Shown here piece by piece: positions 1 to 5,986 of a stretch of 6,018 nt of DNA (position 1 is the first letter of the stretch; each line of letters opens with the position of its first letter). The stretch is from assembly GCA_050954505.1 (NCBI GenBank), contig JBPBPY010000098.1, positions 1 through 6,018 of the forward strand. The letters are read 5' to 3'. The notes under the pieces are model-generated. The model was given only the letters and a program-made list of their open reading frames with translations, was not told where the DNA came from and ran no database searches. The position numbers were made by a program, and so were the translations under genes. The DNA comes from JAQGMO01 sp050954505. Lineage in GTDB: Bacteria; Pseudomonadota; Gammaproteobacteria; Burkholderiales; Burkholderiaceae_D.

Positions 1-675
1 CAACGCACAGGCCGGGCAAGTGCCGCAACCATAACCCCAGGAATGCAGTGTGCCGCGCTGGCCGAGATAGCAGGTATGGGTGCCGGTGCGCACCAGTTCC
101 ACCAGGGCGGCGCCGCCCAGGGTGGCGGCCAGTTGCCAGGTTGCGGCCTTGTCGATCCACATGAGCGGGGTGGCAATTTCCAGGTCGGTGGCCATGCCCA
201 GGTTGAGGGTTTTCTGCAGCGCTTCGATGGTGTCGTCGCGGCAGTCGGGATAACCGGAAAAATCGGTTTCGCACATGCCGCCGACCAGCACATCGAGGTT
301 ACGCCGATAGGCAACAGTGGCTGCCACTGTCAGGAACAGCAAATTGCGGCCCGGCACGAAGGTGTTGGGCAAGCCATTGGCCTGCATGGTGATTTCGACA
401 TCGCTGGTCATCGCGGTATCGGAAATCCTGGAAATGAGCGACAGGTCGATCATGTGGTCTTCACCCAGCCGCGCCGCCCAGACCGCATCCAGCGCGCGCA
501 GGGCCTGCAGGAGCGCCGGCCGCACGCTCAGCTCGATCGCATGGCGCTGGCCATAATCGAAGCCGATGGTTTCAACCTGTTCGTAACGTGCCAGTGCCCA
601 GGCCAGACAGGTGGTCGAATCCTGTCCGCCGCTAAACAGTACCAGTGCGCCGCGCCGTGTTTCCATGTTCTTCAT
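1..675 (-). CDS. queC: 7-cyano-7-deazaguanine (preQ0) synthase QueC, 3' end cut by window edge
   Basis: QueC is the cytosolic ATP-dependent enzyme that converts 7-carboxy-7-deazaguanine and ammonia to preQ0, the nitrile precursor of queuosine. Seen on the minus strand: 225 codons open to the left edge with no stop. The N-terminus carries the PP-loop ATP-binding motif SGGQDS at residues 15-20, followed by TTC. Near the end are four cysteines of the family zinc site, C202, C217, C220 and C223, within HTCYLG...GYGCGTCPAC. Family proteins are about 220-245 residues, so perhaps 10-20 C-terminal residues lie outside. An in-frame TGA upstream limits the N-terminus. The start is ATG at 675 or ATG at 666; the second has a GGA eight bases before it and gives an N-terminus closer to the usual family length. 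Neither has a strong ribosome binding site. It follows a DUF3108 gene after 79 bases and could be co-transcribed. No queD or queE is visible. The identity is secure. Confidence 0.95.
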   Translation of the reverse strand, partial: MKNMETRRGALVLFSGGQDSTTCLAWALARYEQVETIGFDYGQRHAIELSVRPALLQALRALDAVWAARLGEDHMIDLSLISRISDTAMTSDVEITMQANGLPNTFVPGRNLLFLTVAATVAYRRNLDVLVGGMCETDFSGYPDCRDDTIEALQKTLNLGMATDLEIATPLMWIDKAATWQLAATLGGAALVELVRTGTHTCYLGQRGTLHSWGYGCGTCPACAL

Positions 676-754
676 CCATTGTCGTCGAAATTTCCGGGCA
701 GCTTGCGGCGCACGTTCCTGGCGATGCCTTCAGCCGGGGCCTCCTGCAGCGACC

Positions 755-1531
755 TTATTTCCTGTTGACGGAATCGAGGTTTTGTTCAATGAAGTCGCCA
801 TTGCCATCCGTGTAGCGCAGCCGCACCGGATACCACTCGAGGGATGGCGCCAGCCAGATGTCGATGCGCTGTTCCTTCGAGTCGGCCGGCGGCGATTTTA
901 TCAGGTGCACGGTCGCCGTTTCACCCTGCGCCAGGGTGATTTTTTCTGCCTTGTCGACGATGAAGGTCCAGGCTTCGGCATCGCGCTGGCCAGCGACGAA
1001 CATGGTCCACTTCGAACCGGGTTTGAACTTGGCCGGCGCGCCACGTGCAATCGAGATCAATTGCCAGATTGCACTGCTGCGGTCTTGCTCGCCGCCTTTG
1101 ATCGGATAGGTCTGGTCGGACTCGCCGAAGCTGATCTTCCTGCCCTGGCGGTCGAAGCTGGCGCTGCTGGGGTCGCGCCGGTAGCGTTTCTGGTTGTAGC
1201 TTGCCGGTGCCAGTCCGAATGCGTCAACCGCACCGGTGCTTTTTTCATCGAGGATCTTGCCGAACAAGGCCGCGCGGGCGTCGGTGACAACCTGGTAGGT
1301 GCGCTGTGCGCCATCGCCTTCATTGGTCCAGGCAACCTTGGCATCGCCACCCAGGGGAATGCCGCTGAAGCTGGCCTTGAGTGTGTAGGCCAGTTCTGCC
1401 GAAGGTGGCAGGTTGACTGTGTACCTGGGGTTCTCTGCAGCATGGGTTACGACAGGCTCGACCAGCGCAGTGGCAGCTGCGAACAGCAGGACGGCGTTCT
1501 TGAAGACAGGTATGCATTTTGATAAGTTCAT
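755..1531 (-). CDS. secreted DUF3108 domain protein (short paralogue)
   Basis: Protein of 258 residues with an apparent Sec signal peptide: two lysines at residues 5 and 11, a hydrophobic run 13-24 and a likely cleavage site near THA|AEN (29-34). The mature protein is therefore expected in the periplasm. Residues about 45-255 form a DUF3108 domain. Signature blocks are GGEQDRSSAIWQL (146-158), FVAGQRD (178-184), DIWLAP (224-229) and PVRLRYTDGNGDF (235-247). The function of DUF3108 is not established; the fold is probably a beta-rich envelope domain. The gene is a tandem paralogue of the larger DUF3108 gene just upstream and shares these blocks in the same order. I chose ATG at 1531 because it places the basic residues and hydrophobic core as a normal signal peptide. 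An in-frame TTG at 1546 would add five residues. No clear Shine-Dalgarno precedes either. queC starts 79 bases downstream on the same strand. Confidence 0.85.
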   Translation of the reverse strand: MNLSKCIPVFKNAVLLFAAATALVEPVVTHAAENPRYTVNLPPSAELAYTLKASFSGIPLGGDAKVAWTNEGDGAQRTYQVVTDARAALFGKILDEKSTGAVDAFGLAPASYNQKRYRRDPSSASFDRQGRKISFGESDQTYPIKGGEQDRSSAIWQLISIARGAPAKFKPGSKWTMFVAGQRDAEAWTFIVDKAEKITLAQGETATVHLIKSPPADSKEQRIDIWLAPSLEWYPVRLRYTDGNGDFIEQNLDSVNRK

Positions 1532-1593
1532 GACGCGATTATGCAATGCTTCGTCATGCCTTGCCTGAATCGCGTTTGCGCACCGCAGTTACA

Positions 1594-1619
1594 CTGGCCC
1601 GCTGCCGGGCTTGGGCCAG
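1594..1619. repeat. inverted repeat with alternative hairpins between the DUF3108 genes
   Basis: CTGGCCC (1594-1600) and GGGCCAG (1613-1619) are a perfect 7-base inverted repeat around a 12-base loop. A second hairpin, GCCCG (1597-1601) / CGGGC (1606-1610) with a 4-base loop, overlaps the left arm, so the two cannot form fully together. No T-tract follows on either strand, so it does not look like a standard intrinsic terminator. It may affect mRNA stability or read-through between the two DUF3108 genes, or be a GC-rich chance repeat. Confidence 0.4.
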
Positions 1620-1654
1620 GGCGCAGCACCAGCATGCTGCCGGCATCGCGGCGC

Positions 1655-2923
1655 TCATTTGATCTCGCCGCCAACCGGCATGCTTGCCACGGGTTCGGGC
1701 GCAGCCGTCAGGGTGGTGCTGGAAAGCGCCATGTCGAGATAGTCGCCATTGGTTTCGGTAAAACGCAGCTTCACCGGAAACCATTGCTGTTGTGGGGCCA
1801 GCCAGATATCGAGCTGCTGTTCGTAAGAACCTGGACGCGGCAGCCTGACCAGATGCCAGGCCTGGGTTGCGCCAGCGCCGCCGTCGACCGGTTCCTGGCC
1901 GATCACGCGCAGGCGCCACGGTTCGCCGTCCCGCACACCGGCGACGAAGAAATCGAAATTGGCATCGGGCGCAAACAGGCTGGCATCACCTCGTCCGATG
2001 GCCGCCAGTTGCCAGATCAGACTGGCGCGGTCCTGTTCGCCGCCGGCGCGCGGATACGATAGCGTCGACGCTGAGAAGGTGATCAGGTTGGCTTCGCGCT
2101 GGAAATGGGTATTGGTGGCCGATTTGCGGAACCGCTTTTCCGAATACAGTACCGGCGAAATTCCCCAGTGGTCGATTTCACCGCTGCTGCGGAAATTGAG
2201 TACGGTGAAAAACAGGATGCCGGCTTCGCCATCGACGCTGTACTGTGTGCCATCCTGCTGGAAGGTGATCTTGCCGTTGCCATGGACCACCTGGCCGTCG
2301 CGCAGCGCCTGCACACTGTATTTCAAAACTGCCGAGGGCGGCGGGACGATCCTGTGCAGCGGCGCCGGCATGGGTGCCTGGACTGGCGCTTCGGCTGCCA
2401 CGGCGCTGGCCGATGCCGGCTGGGCAGCCTCAGGCTCGGCTGGTGCAGCCAGGTTTGCAGACTGTTCGCCGGTTGCAGCCGCGTCAGGATCTTGCTGAAG
2501 CGGGACTTCGGCGACCGGCGCGGCAGTGGCATTGGCCTGCATCTGCGGCACAGCGGGTGGCGAGGCCTGCAGCCGGGGAACCAGCGGCTGCGTCGGAGCT
2601 GGCGCAGCCGGCGGCTGGCGCCGGGCAAAACGCCGTTCAGGTTTTGGACGCACTGCTGCTGCCGGCGCCGGGCTTGGCGCAGCGGCAGGCTTGACTTGTT
2701 GCACCGGCGCTGGCTGCGGCGCTGGTGCCACCAGCCTGACTTGCACGGCTGGCCCGGCGGCTTGTGGATGACCAGGCCAGGCAGGAAAGTGCAGGCTGTT
2801 GCCCGCCAGGCTGATGAGCAGCCAGTGCAACAGCGCCGATAGCGCCAGCACGCCAGTCCAGCGCGCCACGGTGGTGGCGCGCTGCGGCTCGGTGCTGCTG
2901 ATCGTGCGGTAAACGGGATCCAT
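1655..2923 (-). CDS. membrane-anchored DUF3108 protein with Pro/Ala-rich linker (long paralogue)
   Basis: Protein of 422 residues in three parts. A short N-terminus leads into a single hydrophobic segment (about 23-40), which should act as an uncleaved inner-membrane anchor. A low-complexity linker rich in Pro, Ala and Gln follows (about 45-197), with a basic patch PERRFARRQ at 95-103. The C-terminal DUF3108 domain spans about 198-405, with GGEQDRASLIWQL (294-306), FVAGVRDGEPW (326-336), DIWLAP (372-377) and PVKLRFTETNGDY (383-395). The layout (anchor, Pro-rich spacer, periplasmic globular domain) resembles TonB or TolA, but no TonB C-terminal domain is present; the likeness may reflect only the need to cross the periplasm. 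Function unknown. The start is uncertain: ATG at 2923 gives a sensible N-terminus, while ATG at 2959 has GGGTGG upstream and would add 12 residues; a TTG at 2980 is also in frame. It is the first leftward gene, divergent from phaM and 123 bases before its short paralogue. Confidence 0.82.
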   Translation of the reverse strand: MDPVYRTISSTEPQRATTVARWTGVLALSALLHWLLISLAGNSLHFPAWPGHPQAAGPAVQVRLVAPAPQPAPVQQVKPAAAPSPAPAAAVRPKPERRFARRQPPAAPAPTQPLVPRLQASPPAVPQMQANATAAPVAEVPLQQDPDAAATGEQSANLAAPAEPEAAQPASASAVAAEAPVQAPMPAPLHRIVPPPSAVLKYSVQALRDGQVVHGNGKITFQQDGTQYSVDGEAGILFFTVLNFRSSGEIDHWGISPVLYSEKRFRKSATNTHFQREANLITFSASTLSYPRAGGEQDRASLIWQLAAIGRGDASLFAPDANFDFFVAGVRDGEPWRLRVIGQEPVDGGAGATQAWHLVRLPRPGSYEQQLDIWLAPQQQWFPVKLRFTETNGDYLDMALSSTTLTAAPEPVASMPVGGEIK

Positions 2924-2984
2924 GCCGCCAGTGTAAACAGATGCGCGGACCGCTGCCATGTTGCCACCCGGCCGTTGCACAAAT

Positions 2985-3000
2985 GCTGCGCCAGCGCAGC
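2985..3000. repeat. short palindromic hairpin in the divergent intergenic region
   Basis: GCTGCG and CGCAGC flank a 4-base CCAG loop, with one further possible G/C closing pair. It lies between the start of the long DUF3108 gene and phaM, at a place where an operator could sit. No known regulator site is recognised, and GC-rich DNA yields such repeats by chance. Confidence 0.3.
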
Positions 3001-3028
3001 GTGACCTGCTCCGCTGGCCGGCTTGCTC

Positions 3029-3042
3029 CCGGCTGCTGCCGG
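3029..3042. repeat. CCGGC/GCCGG hairpin upstream of phaM
   Basis: CCGGC (3029-3033) and GCCGG (3038-3042) form a 5-base perfect stem with a TGCT loop. On the plus strand it is followed by a T-rich stretch (TGGTTTGTTTGT), vaguely terminator-like, but no rightward gene ends here. It lies directly upstream of the candidate phaM promoter, so a regulatory role is possible but unproven. Confidence 0.25.
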
Positions 3043-3046
3043 TGGT

Positions 3047-3074
3047 TTGTTTGTCACCCGCAATCTGTTACTCT
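3047..3074 (+). promoter_or_regulatory. candidate phaM promoter (extended -10)
   Basis: TACTCT at 3069-3074 is preceded by TG at 3066-3067, the extended -10 arrangement. A weak -35, TTGTTT (3047-3052), sits 16 bases upstream. Only T1, A2 and T6 of the -10 consensus match, so this is tentative. The position, about 27 bases before the phaM start codon and just before its ribosome binding site, is sensible and implies a leader of roughly 20 bases. Confidence 0.3.
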
Positions 3075-3087
3075 CGATGGTTCAATC

Positions 3088-3095
3088 AAGGAGGT
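3088..3095 (+). promoter_or_regulatory. strong Shine-Dalgarno of phaM
   Basis: AAGGAGGT ends five bases before the ATG at 3101. It matches the 16S rRNA anti-Shine-Dalgarno almost perfectly and fixes the phaM start at 3101 rather than at the upstream in-frame alternative. It contrasts with the poor sites before the other genes in the window and suggests high translation. Confidence 0.85.
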
Positions 3096-3100
3096 GTGCC

Positions 3101-3871
3101 ATGAACCAGTCCAGTATGCCGAATCTCGCCGGCGCCGATGCCATGGGCGAGACACTTGAATTTATCCGTAATCTGTGGGGCGGCGGCATGAAAATTCCCG
3201 GCATGACCATGCCAACGCTGTCGATCGAAGAGATCGACAAGCAGATCGCCGACCTCAAGGCAGTCGAGTCGTGGCTGACGCTGAACATGAACATGCTGCG
3301 CGGGACCATCCAGGCGCTCGAGGTGCAAAGCGGCACGCTGTCGGCACTCAAGAGCATGAGCGACAGCATGACTGCCATGGTCAAGCCGGCGGTCCCGGAG
3401 GCCGGCACGCCGGCACCCAACTTCGATTTTTCCGCGTTCATGGCGACGCCGCCAGCAGCGCAGGAAACTGCCGGCAGCGCCGCGCAGGTCAACACTTCGC
3501 CTGTTCCCCAGCCCGAGGTGGAAAACGCCGGCGGCAAACTGGCGCCGGAAACACCGCAGTCGGATGCCGCTGCACTGCCGGCTGTGCCGTTTGCCGACCC
3601 TGCAGCATGGTGGAACCTGTTGCAGAACCAGTTCAAGCAGGCTGTCGACACCGCCATGGCGCCTGGCCTGGGCAAGTCCGCCGCTGATGCGGGTCAAGCC
3701 GGCGCTACCCGGCCAGCCGGTGCCAAGGCGCGCAGTACAGCGCGCACCGCCGGTACAGCGGCTATGAAGGGGCCGCTCGCCAAGCCGCGGGCCAGTGCCA
3801 AAGCGTCCGTCAAGACGCCGGCCAAGCCAAAAGCCAAGGCAACAGCGCGGCGCAGCCAGGCAGGGTCCTGA
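3101..3871 (+). CDS. phaM: PhaM-type polyhydroxyalkanoate granule regulatory protein
   Basis: PhaM, characterised in Ralstonia eutropha, binds and activates PHB synthase PhaC1 and also binds DNA, tethering PHB granules to the nucleoid so that they are shared between daughter cells. This 256-residue protein matches the family in length and layout. The N-terminal part has FIRNLWGGG (21-29), a Met/Pro-rich IPGMTMPTLS (32-41), and a helical core from EEIDKQIADLKAVESW through LNMNMLRGTIQALEVQS (43-77), the family's conserved block. A variable Pro/Ala-rich middle follows, then a Trp-Trp amphipathic segment DPAAWWNLLQNQF (166-178). The last 68 residues (189-256) are Ala, Lys, Arg and Pro rich with AK/KP repeats, like a histone H1 tail and suited to DNA binding. 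No signal peptide, so cytoplasmic. It stands alone, divergent from the DUF3108 genes; no phaC, phaA or phaB is visible. No intrinsic terminator was found after it. Confidence 0.9.
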   Translation: MNQSSMPNLAGADAMGETLEFIRNLWGGGMKIPGMTMPTLSIEEIDKQIADLKAVESWLTLNMNMLRGTIQALEVQSGTLSALKSMSDSMTAMVKPAVPEAGTPAPNFDFSAFMATPPAAQETAGSAAQVNTSPVPQPEVENAGGKLAPETPQSDAAALPAVPFADPAAWWNLLQNQFKQAVDTAMAPGLGKSAADAGQAGATRPAGAKARSTARTAGTAAMKGPLAKPRASAKASVKTPAKPKAKATARRSQAGS

Positions 3872-3958
3872 TTGGCGCTTTGACGCGCTTGGGTGCAGGG
3901 AATCGGCACTGATGCAAAAGGGCGCAGGAGTCCATTTATTTCTATTCGAAAATATCTG

Positions 3959-3967
3959 TGTTAATCT
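3959..3967 (+). promoter_or_regulatory. candidate extended -10 in the AT-rich island
   Basis: TG at 3959-3960, one base, then TAATCT at 3962-3967 gives an extended -10 arrangement within the AT-rich island. No good -35 is seen at the right distance; the region upstream is merely T-rich. If real, transcription would begin near 3974 and leave about 195 bases untranslated before the LOV gene. Confidence 0.25.
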
Positions 3968-3976
3968 TGCGTTTGG

Positions 3977-4009
3977 GCACCGTTGTTTGGCGAGGGTCGC
4001 GGGCGGTGC
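3977..4009 (+). repeat. inverted repeat in the presumed leader of the LOV gene
   Basis: GCACCG (3977-3982) and CGGTGC (4004-4009) are perfect reverse complements. Two U-G pairs could extend the stem inward in RNA, leaving a loop of about 17 bases. A second CGGTG at 4014-4018 could compete for the left arm. No known RNA family is recognised. Confidence 0.3.
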
Positions 4010-4168
4010 ACAGCGGTGGAACGAATGACCAGCGGCGCTGTTGCCGGCCGGTATGCGCTCCTGCGCACGTCGGCGTGAATGGGCGCTCATGAGTACGCAT
4101 TTCGCCGCGCTTACTTTCAATCAGGCCGCCAGCTGGACTTTGGTTATCGGTCTTAACCCGTGCCATCG

Positions 4169-5986
4169 ATGTCCATGCCGAACCAGTCAGAACAGGATTT
4201 TCCCTTGGCAGAGCATGCACTGCTGGCCGAGCTGCCCGCGCGCCGTGCAGGCGGCGATGAGGGCCTTGGCTTGCATTGGCGTTATCGTGCCATCGAGGCC
4301 AGCCCGAATGCCATGGCCATCACCAGCGCTGCATCGCCCGACTTCCTGATCGAATATGTCAATCCTGCTTTCGAACGCATTACCGGCTACACGAGCCAGG
4401 AAACGGTAGGGCGCAACTGCAAGTTCCTGCAGGGTGAAGACCGCGACCAGCCAGGGCTGCAGGCAATCCGGCTGGCATTGCGCGAACACCGCTGCGGCAA
4501 TGCGGTGCTGCGCAATTACCGCAAGGACGGTTCCATGTTCTGGAACCACCTGCATGTGGCGCCCGTGACCGATGGCGATGGCCATGTCACCCACTTCGTG
4601 GCTTCGCAGTACGACCTCACCGAAGTCAAGAACCATGAAGCCTCCCTGCAGTACCAGGCCACGCATGACGCCTTGACGGGCCTGGCCAACCGCAGCATGT
4701 TGAAGGACCGACTCAACCAGGCGGTGGCTGCCGCCGACCGCTACAAACGCTGCCTGTGGGTGGTGTTCATCGACCTCGACCATTTCAAGGCCATCAATGA
4801 CAGCTTTGGCCACGGCATCGGCGACGAATTCCTCAAGATCATTGCTGCCAGGCTGCAGGATTCGGTGCGTGAAATCGATACCGTGGCGCGTCTGGGTGGT
4901 GATGAATTCGTGATCATTCTGCCGGAGCAAAGTGCGGGCAATCTGACCACCGTCGCCTTGCAGCGCCTGGTCGACACCGTGACCGCGCCCATCGAATTCC
5001 GCCGCCAGACTTTCTGCCTGACCTGCAGCATGGGTGTGGCCATCTATCCGCACGACGGGGGCAGCGCAAATGCCTTGCTGGAGCGCGCCGATATCGCCAT
5101 GTACGAAGCCAAGGCGCGCGGCCGCAACAATTTCCAGTTCCATACGATGGATATCAACAGCGCGGCAACCGAGCGGCTGGTGGCAGAAAACGATTTGCGT
5201 CATGCGCTCGAGCGCGAGGAATTCATTCTCCATTACCAGCCGCAGGTCGACCTGGTAACGGGCCAGCTGGCCGGCATGGAAGCGCTGATCCGCTGGCGCC
5301 ATCCCACCCGCGGCATGGTTTCGCCAGCCGAATTCATCAAGCTGGCCGAAGAGACCGGCCTGATCGTGCCGATCGGCGCCTGGGTCATCCGCACTGCCTG
5401 CGCCCAGAACCGCGCCTGGCACGATGCCGGTTATCCAAACCTGCGCGTGGCGGTCAACCTTTCGGCACGCCAGTTCGAACACAACAGCATCGTTGCCGTG
5501 GTCGCGGCGGCGCTGGCCGACAGCGGCCTGGCCGCAACCCAGCTTGATATCGAGTTGACCGAAAGCCTGGTGATGCACAATGTCGACCAGGCCATTGCCA
5601 TCATGCGCAGCCTGAAAGACCTGGGCGTCTCCTTGTCGCTGGACGATTTTGGCACCGGCTATTCCAGCCTGTCGCATTTGAAACGTTTTCCAATCGATGT
5701 ACTGAAGATCGATCAATCCTTCGTTGCCGACATCGTGCGCGACGCCGATGGCGCAGCCATTGTCATGTCGATCATCTCGCTGGCGCACAATCTGAAACTG
5801 CACGTCATTGCCGAAGGCGTGGAGACGCTGGAACAACTGGCTTACCTGCGGCGCCACGACTGCGATGAAATCCAGGGCTATTATTTCAGCCGGCCGTTGG
5901 CGGTGGAAGCCTTTGGCGAATTGCTGGCGGCCAACAAGTGTTTGCCGCCGCAGGGGGATGGGGCAGTCGAGGCGTCGGCGTCGTAG
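4169..5986 (+). CDS. LOV-GGDEF-EAL protein: probable blue-light-regulated c-di-GMP cyclase/phosphodiesterase
   Basis: Cytosolic 605-residue sensor enzyme with no membrane segment. Residues about 38-150 are a PAS domain of LOV type: GRNCKFLQG (81-89) holds the photoactive cysteine C84, with flavin contacts Q88, R101, N116, N126 and Q147, then NYRKDG and FWN. A short helix (152-166) leads to the GGDEF domain (about 167-328): metal Asp D202, guanine contacts N210 and D219, active site GGDEF 243-247, and inhibitory site RxxD 234-237 five residues upstream. The EAL domain (about 340-590) has E371, N430, E462, E465, D492, D493, K513, E549 and Q569, spaced as in active phosphodiesterases. Both enzymes should therefore be competent to make GTP into c-di-GMP and hydrolyse it to pGpG, with light setting the balance. 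An in-frame TAA at 4154 bounds the N-terminus; starts are GTG 4160, ATG 4169 or ATG 4175, none with a clear ribosome binding site. The direction of the light effect cannot be read from sequence. Confidence 0.93.
   Translation: MSMPNQSEQDFPLAEHALLAELPARRAGGDEGLGLHWRYRAIEASPNAMAITSAASPDFLIEYVNPAFERITGYTSQETVGRNCKFLQGEDRDQPGLQAIRLALREHRCGNAVLRNYRKDGSMFWNHLHVAPVTDGDGHVTHFVASQYDLTEVKNHEASLQYQATHDALTGLANRSMLKDRLNQAVAAADRYKRCLWVVFIDLDHFKAINDSFGHGIGDEFLKIIAARLQDSVREIDTVARLGGDEFVIILPEQSAGNLTTVALQRLVDTVTAPIEFRRQTFCLTCSMGVAIYPHDGGSANALLERADIAMYEAKARGRNNFQFHTMDINSAATERLVAENDLRHALEREEFILHYQPQVDLVTGQLAGMEALIRWRHPTRGMVSPAEFIKLAEETGLIVPIGAWVIRTACAQNRAWHDAGYPNLRVAVNLSARQFEHNSIVAVVAAALADSGLAATQLDIELTESLVMHNVDQAIAIMRSLKDLGVSLSLDDFGTGYSSLSHLKRFPIDVLKIDQSFVADIVRDADGAAIVMSIISLAHNLKLHVIAEGVETLEQLAYLRRHDCDEIQGYYFSRPLAVEAFGELLAANKCLPPQGDGAVEASAS

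Larger units (their letters stand above)
3872..4168. other. intergenic region, AT-rich island and possible leader of the LOV gene
   Basis: This 297-base gap separates phaM from the LOV-GGDEF-EAL gene. Short open frames cross it on both strands, but none has a recognisable protein or a good ribosome binding site, so I call no gene. Bases 3932-3968 are only about one quarter G+C by my count, against more than 60 percent around them, and are the best place for a promoter. The following 200 bases would then be a long 5' leader. It contains an inverted repeat at 3977-4009 and a small hairpin TGCGC/GCGCA at 4054-4067. I looked for the conserved blocks of the c-di-GMP GEMM-I riboswitch and did not find them. 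No phaM terminator is evident. Confidence 0.5.

Noticed and set aside
740..745. AGGAGG on the minus strand between the short DUF3108 gene and queC
   Set aside because: No ATG, GTG or TTG lies at the right distance. It is about 65 bases from the queC start.
43..768. A 241-codon plus-strand frame over queC
   Set aside because: It is a shadow of queC. The minus-strand frame has the PP-loop and zinc-site cysteines.
672..788. A small minus-strand frame ending in TGA that overlaps the queC ATG (ATGA), suggesting translational coupling
   Set aside because: The frame is closed upstream at 786-788 and has no ATG. Its only candidate starts are rare or very late, so the overlap is probably chance.
3872..3930. 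Intrinsic terminator after phaM
   Set aside because: Only a 4-base GCGC/GCGC pairing is present and no T-tract follows.
3086..4120. A 344-codon minus-strand frame covering phaM and its downstream gap
   Set aside because: The translation is Arg/Cys/His-rich and unlike a folded protein. phaM on the plus strand has a perfect ribosome binding site and family motifs.
3968..4168. Possible c-di-GMP riboswitch before the c-di-GMP enzyme gene
   Set aside because: The conserved GEMM-I blocks I know were not found by reading. A covariance-model search would settle it.
4187..5857. A 556-codon open frame on the minus strand, antisense to the LOV-GGDEF-EAL gene
   Set aside because: It mirrors the codon structure of a GC-rich gene with clear domains on the other strand. 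Its translation has no recognisable domain and no plausible start site.
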